DNA of 64,000 bases from CAYSPT01 sp964432985 (GCA_964432985.1 CAYSPT010000022.1:1-64000); one strand, 5' to 3'; positions 1 to 9,377 are shown, numbered from the stretch's first letter. Program-made: numbers and translations. The notes: a model not told the origin generated them from the sequence alone.

Positions 1-538
1 CGGGCTTTCCGTCTTCGTTGATGTCATGGATGGAAGCGGCGTTGGGGAACTTGACGTTGGTCATGAGCCGCTCCCGTTCCCAGCCGGTCAGGTCGCCGGC
101 TGTTTTCATCCGGTAGATGTCCACGTGGCCGCTTCCCATGGGGCTGGATGCGGCAAACTTTGAAACGATCAACTCGTTGACTCCGTCACCGTCCAGGTCG
201 GCCGGCGTGATAAAAGCCGGCTTCGAGGGATCGGGATCGATTTCATGTTCGCTTGAAGATTCGTTCATGAGATCTAAGTCAACCAGGAGAAAATCGGCAC
301 TAACGGTGATATCCTCCGACAGTTTCCCGATGGCTTCCCTGACAGCTTCCAGGGTGTCGATGTTGCCCATGCTGATGTTGAGCTGAAGTTCCCTCCTGGC
401 CGATTCGTTCTCTACCGTTTCCACCAGCTCCATGGCTTCCTGCTTCTCGAACCTGTGTGTAAATGCTGCGGCTGGAACGAGTGTGTTGAACAGCATGGAT
501 CCGGTGACCAACAATGACAGTGCTTTGCGTTTCTTCAT
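1..538 (-). CDS. Exported FG-GAP/VCBS-repeat protein (partial, runs off left edge)
   Basis: The minus-strand frame opens with ATG at 538 and stays open to base 1, so the C-terminus lies outside the window. A clear ribosome site (AAGGAGAGG, 7 nt spacing) precedes the ATG. The 179 visible residues start with a signal peptide (MKKRKALSLLVTGSMLF, cleavage near VPAAAF), followed by a helical region to about residue 95. Two Asp-rich loops then follow: DLDGDGVNEL (about 114-123) and DINEDGKP at the edge. These are typical of calcium-binding FG-GAP/VCBS beta-propeller blades. The product is probably a secreted or surface propeller; its ligand is unknown. It is transcribed divergently from the phosphatase at 769. 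Confidence 0.75.
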   Translation of the reverse strand, partial: MKKRKALSLLVTGSMLFNTLVPAAAFTHRFEKQEAMELVETVENESARRELQLNISMGNIDTLEAVREAIGKLSEDITVSADFLLVDLDLMNESSSEHEIDPDPSKPAFITPADLDGDGVNELIVSKFAASSPMGSGHVDIYRMKTAGDLTGWERERLMTNVKFPNAASIHDINEDGKP

Positions 539-687
539 GACGTTTCCTCTCCTTACCTGGCCCTTGGGCCAACCTGGCATCAAAAACCTTTTTTTTGCCT
601 CGTCGCTTCTGGTTATGCACAACTGTCCCGGGAGTTTCAAAAAAAACTTGACGGAAACAAAAAAAAAGGTGCAATAAGTTTAAACAA

Positions 688-715
688 AAGGAGATTGCTT
701 TAAGGAGATCGCTTT
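688..715 (+). repeat. 14-bp tandem repeat in divergent promoter region
   Basis: AAGGAGATTGCTTT is followed directly by AAGGAGATCGCTTT (one mismatch). Just downstream is a -10-like TATAAT at 725-730, so the repeat lies about where an activator or operator would sit for the gene at 769. No good -35 box is visible at the normal spacing. Confidence 0.5.
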
Positions 716-768
716 AGAGTGGTATATAATGCAAGAATCGGAACAAAGAGAATGAGGTGTAGCGAAAG

Positions 769-1398
769 GTGAAACGACAGCTTACATCGTTCGTTGTAAT
801 TCTCTTTTTTGTTGCCTCGTCGGTTATGGCAGCCGGGTGCCGGAAAAAACGGGCAACCGGACCCGTTTCGGGGATTCCCGCAGATTCTTTGAAGTCTTCC
901 CGGCAAGCCGTTACATTACCTCCGGACTCGGCTATGTACAAAGTAATCGGAGTCGTGGATGGAATTGACATGTTTGTGGTGCAGTATGATCAGCGGCTCT
1001 TCCGGGGAGGGGACCCGTACTCCGAACAGGCCTTCGAATTTTTCAAGCAAAGGGGAATTGCCACTATCATCTCTGTCACTCCCGATGACAGAGAGAGAGA
1101 CCTTACCCGCAGATACGGGATGACGCTGGTGGAAATACCGTTCGACAGGTTAGTGGGGCCCACCCCCGGTGATCTTGAAAAATTCATCGATACCATCAAA
1201 AAGGGGCAGGGACCTTTTTTCCTGCACTGCCGCTCGGGGGCGCGCAGGGCGGGGGCACTGGGAGTGGCTTACCGGATGCATTTTTTGAAATGGCCGTATG
1301 AAAATGCCCTGGTGGAGTTCAGTCTTCTGGGAGGCCGGTTCAAGGACGATCACGGAATGCTTACGAGAGTGAGGGAATTCTGCCGCCCCAGGTTGTAG
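769..1398 (+). CDS. Probable lipoprotein tyrosine/dual-specificity phosphatase
   Basis: GTG start, 209 aa. An N-terminal hydrophobic stretch (residues 8-20) ends in MAAGC, a weak lipobox with Cys24, so the enzyme is probably membrane-anchored outside the cytoplasm. The core carries the cysteine-phosphatase P-loop HCRSGARR (153-160; nucleophile Cys154, Arg160), and Asp126 in PFDR is a candidate general acid. Overall shape matches the small DSP family of bacterial putative phosphatases. Cys-phosphatases use a phosphocysteine intermediate; the substrate here (phosphotyrosine, inositol phosphate or other) cannot be told. A second P-loop phosphatase lies at 56748-57641. It stands alone and converges on the gene ending at 1425. 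Confidence 0.8.
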   Translation: MKRQLTSFVVILFFVASSVMAAGCRKKRATGPVSGIPADSLKSSRQAVTLPPDSAMYKVIGVVDGIDMFVVQYDQRLFRGGDPYSEQAFEFFKQRGIATIISVTPDDRERDLTRRYGMTLVEIPFDRLVGPTPGDLEKFIDTIKKGQGPFFLHCRSGARRAGALGVAYRMHFLKWPYENALVEFSLLGGRFKDDHGMLTRVREFCRPRL

Positions 1399-1424
1399 CG
1401 CTTTCTTTTGCCTGCCGGGAGTTT

Positions 1425-4400
1425 TCAGTCCTCAATCACCTGTAAGACGATCTTTTTGCTCTCTCCACCCGCGAGGGTGATCTTCTTATTTAAATCGGGG
1501 TAGAGCGGGCTTTTGATTCTTTCGGTTATTTTTGTTTTCTGAGGATTGTAAGCTTCGATTTCCAGTGTTTTTTCATCGCTGCCAAGCAGAGTCAGTCTGA
1601 CTGCTTCGTTCTGGCAGGTGATCAGGTTACCGATAATGAACCGGTACATTCTGGAAGTGTCCACTGTTACATAACCGGTGCTGTTTTTCCTGAACATACC
1701 GATACGTCTCAACTCACCGGTGTCCTTATCAAAAAAAACAGCATCCCAGTTGGGATTCAAGCCTGTAATGCGCAAACCTAGTTCGTTGGGCAGCGGGGCC
1801 TGGGTGACTGTTCCCTCCACGAAGTAATCCCGGGCCTCGATAACCGGGAAGCAGGTTGTCTCAAGAATAATCCCATGAGAAACATCCAGTTCGTAAGCCG
1901 GCACACCGTCGAATCCATACAGTTTTTTGATGATGTCGAATCCTTCATCATCTTCCTCGCCGAATTTGCTCCGGACAATCATAAAACTATCTTTTATGGC
2001 TGTCTGCTTCTTAGCTTCCCATTCGGGCAGCTCATGCCCTATCACGATCACTCCATTCTCTATGCGAAAATGATAGCTTTTATCAGACAGTGGGAAGATG
2101 GCAACCGAGCCGTAGAAATCAGGCCACATGGAGACGTAGCCGCCTTTACTCACCACCCCCTCTATGGTTTCCAGGCATCTCCCAGTTGTCTTACTGCCGG
2201 TTTCACCATAATAGGTGTAGTAGGGGAAAGCCAGTGAGCTCCTCGCGCTTCTGCGGGCTCTGAGCACAACAAGCTCGGGGCCGTCCATGGTCCCTAAAAC
2301 AAAGTCCTGTTTGAATCTTGTTTCCTTTTCCACCAGTGTCATGTGGTAACTGTAGGGGCGGGGGGTGAACACCGTGAGCTGCACTGAGGTATCGGCCAGT
2401 TCAGTGGGTATATACAGGTTCTTCTTCTTCACGGAGCAGTCCAGAATGCAGGCGTCACCCGATGCGAATCCGATATTCCGCTGCGCTATGGCAGTCTCTT
2501 CAAGTCCCCTGAAATCGAGAATTTTGTGCGAAATATGTACTTTGCACTCATTGGTAGCGTAGGCAAGCCCTTTGGGCAGAAGCTCATTGTAAGGAACCAG
2601 TATTCCTCCTCCCACCGTATCGCCTGTGGCAGTCATCGCCAGTCCCCCATCAACGAAGTTGAGGCTTCTCTCCCTGTCTACCATTGTCGTTACTACCTGT
2701 GTTGTCTGCCGCTTGTGGTCCATGGACATTCCCTGGCGGATATCGCTCGTCCGCAGGCAGGTAGATATCGCTTTTCTGCCTTCGGAGTCTTTGGCGATCA
2801 CGGTGAAGTAGTGTTGTTGCTCGTGAAAACCGGTCAGTTCACAGGAAAATGAATCTCCCGGTGATTTGAAAACACGATAAACATCAGAACCGTCGTATAT
2901 GATCACTTCATTGAGATCGTTGTTTGCTGAAATCCTGATTGACAGTCTCCACGGTTCCTCTCTGGAGGCGTCATATGCATTGTCAAGCATCCACTGGTGG
3001 ATTTCAGGTCCGTTTGATACGTATGCAAAGCTGGGCTTCTCCTTATGTTCACCCCGGAAAACTCCCGGTACGCTGGCGAGCTCGTCGCACACCACGTAAA
3101 CCTTGAAGTCATCCACCAGGGTCAATTCATCTGCGGAAAAGATCCTGTGGCTGGTCAACGGAACCAGGTCGTAAGCATTTGCCTGCAAGCGCAGGTATTC
3201 CTCGAACGCTCTGTCGATCAGCTGGGAGCCGTGGGAGTAGGAGATGACTTCCAGGCAGGTGTAGGGAAACAAGAACCACGGCTTGATGGAGTTCGCCATC
3301 GGTGTCATCAGGCAGCCGATTGGGGCGGAGTAGAATTCAGAAACGGCTGATGCGTCTCCCTTCCCGTCCTTGTTGAAGCATCCACCTGCCGGCCATTCCT
3401 GGATACCGAACACGATAAAGGGGGTGTCATCCCGCTTGTCCCTGTATTCCAGGCCCGGCATGGCCAGAAAATTTTCATTTGAGTTCAGGCTGCACTCTGA
3501 AACAAGCTTATTCCATTTTTTTTCATTCATCGCCAGGTAGTCCTCGGTAAAAACGACGAAATCAAAACCTAGGTCCCGGGCAGCGTAGATGTAGTTTGCG
3601 ACCCCCCCGCTTCCTTTGGAGAGCGAACTGTATATACCGATCAATCCCGAGTAGGTGTTCATTGCTTCGACTTCGGTACTGATTCCGGTGACAGGTTTTC
3701 CGTATCCTATCTCATCGAGCTGCTGATAGATGGTACCTGGGGAAACCGGTTTCTCGTCCATCGCCTGTAACGGTTCTTCAAATCCTCCCGGGTACCCTGA
3801 CAGAAGTGAGGGTGTGCCCAGCCAGTTGAAGCTGTTCATGAGGAGACGGAATCCTTTTCCCCTGCTGATACAGAGTTCATTCCAGAACGTGTGGTAGGGA
3901 TCGGTGAGCCAGAAGCTCGGGTGGACTGCAAATAGCGCCATTCGTCCTTTTCCGTACGAGCGGCAGGCAAATATGGGAGGCTCCGCAGCGTAGGTTCCCC
4001 TGGCGCCTTTTTCCCCTGATGAGCGGGCTGTCTTGTTTCCCCGTATCGGTACGTTCCATGTCTCGTCTAGCTTCAGAGCCAGAGTACCGCAGCCGGACTC
4101 GACATCCTGCGAACAGTACCAGAACTCTCCTATTCCCTGAGTTACCGGGTGGTCAGCGATGGCTCCCGTTGCGGCAAAGTCCAGAAAATAATGCTTCTGC
4201 TGGCGGTAGCGGGTTGCCTTGTCTGAAATCGCTTCGTTGAGAATTTCAGCCCCAAGCGGTTGAATAAACTGATTTACCGTCTGCCATGAGCGCTCCCTGC
4301 TCCCACCGATGACGAAGACGCCGCCGCCTTCTTCGACGAATCTGAGAATTGCGGGAAAAGCTGGTTTGTAAACCCTCCGTATAATTGTTGCCTCTTGCTC

Positions 4401-5255
4401 TCCCGGATGCCACATCATCACGAGAACATTGAAAGTCTTGATTCTGTCCCAGGTGATGTCACCATATCCGCATATGTCTATTTGGAATCCGAGATGCTGC
4501 AATTTCCTCTTAAGATCGGAACTGATCATATCTGACTGTCTGCCCTTATTGAAGGCACCAACAAACAAGATCGAAGGACTTTTCAATTGTGCGAGTTTAT
4601 CTTGTTCTACCTTCACGTTTTGCTTGTCGAATTCTTGACGGATGTAGGCAAAAAGTTCATCCAGCATTTCCCGGGCCTGCTTGTGCCGGCCGCGTCTGTA
4701 GGCTGCATCTATCTGGCGGATCTGGAAATCAGCCCGGTCCAGTTCCAGATCGTTTGTCTTACGCAATCTCGGTATCCACTCGAGCAGTGTCCCAATCTTG
4801 AACAAAAAGGTTTCAGGGGTGGTAGGATTATTATCCCAATCAGCTACTACCCGTTCAAAGGCATCCTTTCCCGACTCTTCCTGCCCTTTTGTCAGACCGA
4901 CTTCTTTCCACAGCTTCGCTTCCTGTCGGAAGGCCTCCGGGTCTTCTTCCCTCAGCTGTTTCAAACGCCGCATCTTCAGGAAGAGTTTGGCTGCCAGACG
5001 TCGTCCTTCATCGGGTGAATGAGCCATCATCTCTTCAAGTGCCTTCAACTGGGTTGGATCGAGGTTTTCGAGAAATGACATCAATTCCATGAACTTGCGT
5101 CCGTCAATCTGCGTTTCACTGGTTGTTTCCTGATTTGCTTTCTGTGCACTGACAGTCGAGTACGGCCATGATAACCAGGACAGGGAGAGCAGCAGTACTG
5201 CCGTGGCCCGAAAATTCGTACTTGTCCGAAAGGTTTTATTTGACTGCTGGATCAT
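1425..5255 (-). CDS. Exported ~1276-aa protein with amidotransferase-like and degenerate PHP-like domains
   Basis: An in-frame GTG at 5327 overlaps the upstream stop (GTGA), but ATG 5255 is preferred because a normal signal peptide begins there (hydrophobic ATAVLLLSLSWLSW, cleavage near VSA). Residues ~45-225 are helical and charged. About 225-450 resembles a class-I amidotransferase/ThuA-like fold (SILFVGAFNKG start; EEGGGVFVIGG). About 530-705 looks like a PHP phosphoesterase domain (GGVANYIYAARDLGFDFVVFTED) but lacks the usual HxH start motif. A long beta-rich C-terminus follows. It is probably a periplasmic or surface protein of the sugar operon; enzymatic activity is uncertain and I cannot name a family for the whole protein. 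Confidence 0.7.
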   Translation of the reverse strand: MIQQSNKTFRTSTNFRATAVLLLSLSWLSWPYSTVSAQKANQETTSETQIDGRKFMELMSFLENLDPTQLKALEEMMAHSPDEGRRLAAKLFLKMRRLKQLREEDPEAFRQEAKLWKEVGLTKGQEESGKDAFERVVADWDNNPTTPETFLFKIGTLLEWIPRLRKTNDLELDRADFQIRQIDAAYRRGRHKQAREMLDELFAYIRQEFDKQNVKVEQDKLAQLKSPSILFVGAFNKGRQSDMISSDLKRKLQHLGFQIDICGYGDITWDRIKTFNVLVMMWHPGEQEATIIRRVYKPAFPAILRFVEEGGGVFVIGGSRERSWQTVNQFIQPLGAEILNEAISDKATRYRQQKHYFLDFAATGAIADHPVTQGIGEFWYCSQDVESGCGTLALKLDETWNVPIRGNKTARSSGEKGARGTYAAEPPIFACRSYGKGRMALFAVHPSFWLTDPYHTFWNELCISRGKGFRLLMNSFNWLGTPSLLSGYPGGFEEPLQAMDEKPVSPGTIYQQLDEIGYGKPVTGISTEVEAMNTYSGLIGIYSSLSKGSGGVANYIYAARDLGFDFVVFTEDYLAMNEKKWNKLVSECSLNSNENFLAMPGLEYRDKRDDTPFIVFGIQEWPAGGCFNKDGKGDASAVSEFYSAPIGCLMTPMANSIKPWFLFPYTCLEVISYSHGSQLIDRAFEEYLRLQANAYDLVPLTSHRIFSADELTLVDDFKVYVVCDELASVPGVFRGEHKEKPSFAYVSNGPEIHQWMLDNAYDASREEPWRLSIRISANNDLNEVIIYDGSDVYRVFKSPGDSFSCELTGFHEQQHYFTVIAKDSEGRKAISTCLRTSDIRQGMSMDHKRQTTQVVTTMVDRERSLNFVDGGLAMTATGDTVGGGILVPYNELLPKGLAYATNECKVHISHKILDFRGLEETAIAQRNIGFASGDACILDCSVKKKNLYIPTELADTSVQLTVFTPRPYSYHMTLVEKETRFKQDFVLGTMDGPELVVLRARRSARSSLAFPYYTYYGETGSKTTGRCLETIEGVVSKGGYVSMWPDFYGSVAIFPLSDKSYHFRIENGVIVIGHELPEWEAKKQTAIKDSFMIVRSKFGEEDDEGFDIIKKLYGFDGVPAYELDVSHGIILETTCFPVIEARDYFVEGTVTQAPLPNELGLRITGLNPNWDAVFFDKDTGELRRIGMFRKNSTGYVTVDTSRMYRFIIGNLITCQNEAVRLTLLGSDEKTLEIEAYNPQKTKITERIKSPLYPDLNKKITLAGGESKKIVLQVIED

Positions 5256-5323
5256 ACCGTTTCCACCACTTTGTTTCGTCGGGGTCGTACCCTTGATGTC
5301 ATGGAGTACCCACCGGTGCCGTA

Positions 5324-6643
5324 TCACCCGCTGCTGATCGCGAAGGAGTAGTCTCTCAGCACTTCTTTTATTTTGTCTCTGATCAGTGCTTCCGGATCAT
5401 TTGTCAGTAAACCACGTCTGATGCGCGACACCTGGTCAGGGAAAAATTGGTGCAGGAGTGACAGGGGAATAGGCTGGTTGCGCAGATTGTTCATGAGCCT
5501 GATAAGTACCCTCTGCACTCCTGGTTCAGGCCAGTAGTACCGGCAGCGGTCCAGCAGGCTGTATTTGCGTGCCAGGGTGAGTTCGTTGTCGTTTCCCCGG
5601 TAGTACGACTGCCAGTGTTCCGGCTTGTCTTTCATCACCTGCTCCAGTACGTCGGGTATTCTGGACAGTTTTATCCCTGGCGCGTCGGAAAGTAATTCTT
5701 CCTCTAGCAGGCACAGAGAGAAGACTGCTTCGCGGAAAGCAAAGGTCAAGGCTGGACCCACCTTGAGGATTGCTATCCCGTCTTCCACCATCTGCCTGAG
5801 GGCAGAGGCTTCCTGGTAATCGGTCGAGTGCCCTTCGAAAACCAGGTTGAGATAGCAGCTCAACATGATGGACAACTCCCTGGCTTTCGTCCGGTCGTAT
5901 GCAAAAACCTTTTGATCACCGAATTCCACCCCCGGCTGCACCACCACTGCCACGACCCGGTCCCAGGCAGCAGAGAGCCGGTAGCGCTCGAAAGCTTCCC
6001 TGGTGGCGGCAATAGTTGTCTCCAGGTCGTTTACCCCGGTTATCGTAATGGATTCGTCATCATTGTCTATTCCTCCCGGAGCGGGTACTTCGGTGCCGAT
6101 TACGTACACCGGCGGCCGGATTCCCATTCCTGACGCCTTGAGCTCACGGTACGCTTCCTCAGCGGACTGGCACAGGACTACCGCGCGCTCGGCGATGATC
6201 TCGGGCTCCAGCGGGAGGCTGGTAACATCGTTATCGCCACCCAGGTGCATGCTTGCATCCAGATGGATCTTGGTAAAACCGGCGCGGACATACTCACACA
6301 CCATACGGCTTGCCTTCTCCATGGCATATTGGGCCGGTTCGGTGCGCCAGGGATGCGGACCCAGGTGATCACCTCCCAGGATGATCTTGCCCTCGGGAAA
6401 ACCTATCCTCCTGGCTTGTGAGTGAACCAGCTCCCTGAAGTCATTGGGCTTCATTCCCGTGTAGCCACCGAACTGGTTGACCTGGTTGCAGGTTGCCTCG
6501 ATCAACGCCAGGCGGTGGTCATCCCGGGCCTGTTCCAGAGCGGCTGCGATCACGAAGGGATGGGCGCTGCAAATTGAGCAGACACCTTCTTTGTTTCCCC
6601 CTTTGTACGTCTTGACCAGGTCGATGAGATAATGATCCGACAT
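5324..6643 (-). CDS. GatZ/KbaZ-family tagatose-bisphosphate aldolase subunit
   Basis: 440 aa from ATG 6643, behind AAGGGGG at 9-nt spacing; an upstream in-frame start at 6673 has no comparable site. The protein matches the class II D-tagatose-1,6-bisphosphate aldolase non-catalytic subunit family (GatZ/KbaZ/AgaZ): SICSAHPFVIAAALEQA, then NQVNQFGGYTGM, GGDHLGPHPW and HLDASMHLGGDND. In known systems this TIM-barrel protein stabilises the catalytic GatY/KbaY, which splits tagatose bisphosphate into DHAP and glyceraldehyde 3-phosphate. No GatY/KbaY homologue is in this window. The gene overlaps or abuts the next one downstream and follows the PfkB kinase by 53 bp, so it is part of a sugar operon. 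Confidence 0.88.
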   Translation of the reverse strand: MSDHYLIDLVKTYKGGNKEGVCSICSAHPFVIAAALEQARDDHRLALIEATCNQVNQFGGYTGMKPNDFRELVHSQARRIGFPEGKIILGGDHLGPHPWRTEPAQYAMEKASRMVCEYVRAGFTKIHLDASMHLGGDNDVTSLPLEPEIIAERAVVLCQSAEEAYRELKASGMGIRPPVYVIGTEVPAPGGIDNDDESITITGVNDLETTIAATREAFERYRLSAAWDRVVAVVVQPGVEFGDQKVFAYDRTKARELSIMLSCYLNLVFEGHSTDYQEASALRQMVEDGIAILKVGPALTFAFREAVFSLCLLEEELLSDAPGIKLSRIPDVLEQVMKDKPEHWQSYYRGNDNELTLARKYSLLDRCRYYWPEPGVQRVLIRLMNNLRNQPIPLSLLHQFFPDQVSRIRRGLLTNDPEALIRDKIKEVLRDYSFAISSG

Positions 6644-6696
6644 TGTTCCGTTCCCCCTTAACCCGCAAAACACAGCAGCTTTTCAGCAGCGGCTAT

Positions 6697-7644
6697 TTAC
6701 GGACTGATGGTTTTTCGTAGTGTTTCGGGACTGATCCTGCCTTCCATCGGACCGAAGGCCGATGCATTCAAGGCCCCGGCGGCCGCGGCGATCTGTCCGC
6801 ATTCGTGCAGGGATTTTCCTTCCAATAGTCCACAGAGAAATCCGGCGTCAAAACAGTCTCCGGCTCCCGTGGGGTCTACCTCGTCCACCGGGTAGGCTGC
6901 GATATCGACCGTTTCGTGCCTGGTGTACACTGTGGCACCAGCTTTACCCCGCTTCAGGACCACCGTCTGAAGTACCGGATTGTCAAAAAGAGTCTCCAGA
7001 GCTTTCTCGACGGTACCCTGTCCACTCAAAAGCTTGATCTCAGTTACTCCCGGCAGAAGGACAGCGCTGTGTTTCAGAACCGGTTCTGTCACTTCCGTGA
7101 CGTCCTGGCTTCCCAGTAGTTCGGGCCGAATGTTGGGATCGAAACTGATCCGGGTGCCCCGGTGGTGAAAGAAATCCACCGCTTTGAATAGTTCTTTCCG
7201 GAAACGGTCATTGGCCATGAGTGAGCAGCCCATCACGTGGAAGAAGCCAGGAGGTGCGTCCTTGAGTTCTTCTTCCAGTCCGTCCCCGGGAAAACGTGCC
7301 AACACTGCCGGTGTTCCGTCGATATGGAAGATGAAGTTTCTCTCCCCATCCTCAAAGTAGGTAACGAAGGCAACCGCAGTGGAACCACCGGTTACTTCTT
7401 CGACAAATCGCACATTAACACCGTCGGCTTGCAGCCGTTTAAGCAAGCAGCGGCCGAAATCGTCCCGTCCCACACCCCCGATGATCCCGGCTGTGTGTCC
7501 CAGCCTGGCTGCCGTGTCGATGAATATAGCCGGTGCTCCGCTGGGGTAGGGTCCCAAAAATGTCCCGGTCTCGCTCAATTCCATTCCCGCCTTCGGCCGC
7601 ATAATCTCAACCAACAGTTCCCCCATGGTCCAAATTCCAGCCAT
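6697..7644 (-). CDS. PfkB-family carbohydrate kinase
   Basis: 315 aa. It has the ribokinase/PfkB fold signatures: N-terminal GELLVEIMRP and PSGAPAIFIDTAARLG, and the C-terminal signature DPTGAGDCFDAGFL (catalytic Asp in GAGD). This family phosphorylates sugars such as fructose, tagatose, KDG or ribose with ATP. Context (isomerase upstream, aldolase subunit downstream, symporter divergent) suggests it phosphorylates the ketose made by the isomerase. AAGGAG sits 11 nt before ATG 7644. Immediately upstream is a mini-ORF that copies its first residues (MAEIWTI against MAGIWTM). Confidence 0.9.
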   Translation of the reverse strand: MAGIWTMGELLVEIMRPKAGMELSETGTFLGPYPSGAPAIFIDTAARLGHTAGIIGGVGRDDFGRCLLKRLQADGVNVRFVEEVTGGSTAVAFVTYFEDGERNFIFHIDGTPAVLARFPGDGLEEELKDAPPGFFHVMGCSLMANDRFRKELFKAVDFFHHRGTRISFDPNIRPELLGSQDVTEVTEPVLKHSAVLLPGVTEIKLLSGQGTVEKALETLFDNPVLQTVVLKRGKAGATVYTRHETVDIAAYPVDEVDPTGAGDCFDAGFLCGLLEGKSLHECGQIAAAAGALNASAFGPMEGRISPETLRKTISP

Positions 7645-7649
7645 ACTTT

Positions 7650-7733
7650 CTACACTCCTTGCTTGAGGGCGGGCGCACTCAATTCCTTAAAAAGAGACCA
7701 ACATCCATGGGTTATAGTCCAAATCTCAGCCAT
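7650..7733 (-). other. 27-codon mini-ORF copying the kinase N-terminus
   Basis: ATG 7733, preceded by AGAGGAAATGAT, encodes MAEIWTI then unrelated residues and stops (TAG 7650-7652) five bases before the kinase ATG. The first ~20 bases match the kinase head (89 bp period), so this is a diverged duplicate of the kinase start. The 3' part is a copy of a repeat also seen near 41351 and 51308. It could act as a translationally coupled leader or simply be duplication debris. Confidence 0.5.
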
Positions 7734-7778
7734 ATCATTTCCTCTATATCCAATTACTATCTTAATGCTCTTACTATA

Positions 7779-7841
7779 TTACTTCTTTTGAGGAATTTCC
7801 ACATCAAATCCCAGGTATTCCTGAAGAGCTTCTCTCACCGG
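7779..7841 (-). pseudogene. Remnant of a second isomerase C-terminus
   Basis: Read on the minus strand this encodes PVREALQEYLGFDVEIPQKK and a stop. The last residues of the intact isomerase are PVREALQKYLGFDVAIPQNR. The copies lie 56 bp apart and differ at roughly one base in six, at synonymous and non-synonymous sites. The remnant starts just before the stop codon of the intact gene, in another frame. It is a fossil tandem duplication or what is left of a paralogue. Confidence 0.75.
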
Positions 7842-9250
7842 TTTTGAGGAATTGCCACATCAAACCCCAAATACTTCTGAAGCGCTTCCCTGACCGGTGT
7901 CAGGAAACGTCCGGGAGTAAGGCTTACATGATGTCGGAATCCCCTGAGTCCCACGTGAAGCAGTACGTCCTGCAGGTTTTCTATCTCGGCTACTCCGGCA
8001 CACCCGAAAAACTCTTCCGGAATGTGATCTTCGGTAAACCGTCCTTCTCCCAGATAGAACTTCAGACGTCCGGCGTCGGTGAGCATGCTTGCGAAGGTGA
8101 AGTCGAAAGGAGCGATCCGCCCCTGGTGGCAGCCGTGGCCGCACTCTTCACCCAGCGCAGTGGAAATGATCGAATGGGGTGTCACCCGTCCTGGGCCGGT
8201 CATGAGCTGCGCAGGTACCGGGCCGCAGTGGAAGAGGATACACTTGTCATCGTCTTCCTGGTAGTTGTTGTTCAAATCCAGGCACGCAGGCGGCTGTCCG
8301 GAAGCCAGGCTCAAGGCGTGCATAGCCACGGCGTTTCCAATGTCGACTTCGCATGAAGCGGTCACTCCGCGGCTGTTCATCTCTCCCAGAAGGATGCAGG
8401 GTGATATGCTCAGCTGCTGCTGAAGTTCCATCCAGCACCGTACAGCCACAGCGTCCATGGAGAACTCCTGGACCACAGCGTCCATCACCGCGCCGAGTCT
8501 GATAAGGTTGTCAAAGGCTCCTGCCGGGGTACTGCTGAAATCGGCGTAATTGTTTAAAGCAGCGGCCTTTGCTTTGTAAGCGGAGCTGTTAGACCTGAGC
8601 TTTTTCATCCGATAGAAGATGTCCGAAAGGTCCAGGGCTTCCGTGGTAATGCGGTTCCGCTGCAGGGTCACCTCGTCGATCCGCACTGTCTTGAAAGCGG
8701 TAACCCGGGCACCGATGGCTCCTACAGTCATACCCCTGAGACCGTTTACCACCCGGCAGAGCCGGTCGAAGTGGTCGACGTTTTCCCGGAAGCGATTGCC
8801 GGTTGGATCTACGACGTGAGGCTTCAGAGCGGTAAAGGGAATACCTTCCTGGCAGAACACGTCCATTATGGAGAGCTTTCCGCAGAAGGCGTCCCGTCTC
8901 AGCGCCGGAGCCATCCTGTCCATCTCATCCGGGTAGGCGTGGACCAGGATAGGCACCGAAGTGTCCCGCAGGGCGGCCGCCGCACCGTTTTCGTCTCCGA
9001 AGTTGGGCAGGCAGATGATGACTCCACCGAAACGGCCGTGGTTACGGTGCAGAAAGGCGGCATACTTCTCCCCTTCCTCCCGGGTCTCAACCGCTCCATA
9101 CGTGGTAGCGTTTTCGTCGAGCATGAGCACGTCGTGCCCCATTTCCTGCAGTACCTGTGACATTTCAATTCGGGCACGGGACACCAGATCCCCTGGAAAT
9201 CCGCTTCGGGTTCCGAAGTACAGCGCAAACGTGGACTTGGTAGTATTCAT
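7835..9250 (-). CDS. L-fucose/L-arabinose isomerase-like sugar isomerase
   Basis: 471 aa from ATG 9250, with AGGAGG nine bases upstream (the longer in-frame start at 9301 is not supported). The C-terminal half carries motifs of the fucose-isomerase family: CEVDIGNAVAMHAL, LDLNNNYQEDDDKCILFHCG and LGEECGHGCHQG. The N-terminal half has the Rossmann-like pattern of these enzymes (FALYFGTRSGFPG, FGGVIICLPNFGDENG). Such enzymes convert aldoses to ketoses with a divalent metal. The exact sugar is not readable. It heads the minus-strand operon isomerase, kinase, aldolase subunit, exported protein, divergent from the symporter. Its final codons were created at a duplication junction. Confidence 0.85.
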   Translation of the reverse strand: MNTTKSTFALYFGTRSGFPGDLVSRARIEMSQVLQEMGHDVLMLDENATTYGAVETREEGEKYAAFLHRNHGRFGGVIICLPNFGDENGAAAALRDTSVPILVHAYPDEMDRMAPALRRDAFCGKLSIMDVFCQEGIPFTALKPHVVDPTGNRFRENVDHFDRLCRVVNGLRGMTVGAIGARVTAFKTVRIDEVTLQRNRITTEALDLSDIFYRMKKLRSNSSAYKAKAAALNNYADFSSTPAGAFDNLIRLGAVMDAVVQEFSMDAVAVRCWMELQQQLSISPCILLGEMNSRGVTASCEVDIGNAVAMHALSLASGQPPACLDLNNNYQEDDDKCILFHCGPVPAQLMTGPGRVTPHSIISTALGEECGHGCHQGRIAPFDFTFASMLTDAGRLKFYLGEGRFTEDHIPEEFFGCAGVAEIENLQDVLLHVGLRGFRHHVSLTPGRFLTPVREALQKYLGFDVAIPQNR

Positions 9251-9377
9251 AATGGAAAACCTCCTCTTATGTTTGTTATTAGCCGGACGGGCACATTGCA
9301 CTGCGTGCCGTTTCGGTCACTGGGTTCACAGAAGTATATGCCTGCCACCCGGTAATGTTTCATCCAAAATAATGTGG

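Noticed and set aside
5255..5327. GTG start overlapping the upstream stop (GTGA) for the 1276-aa protein
   Set aside because: The extra 24 residues are basic and would bury the signal peptide; the ATG at 5255 gives a normal export signal. Translational coupling at GTG is still possible.
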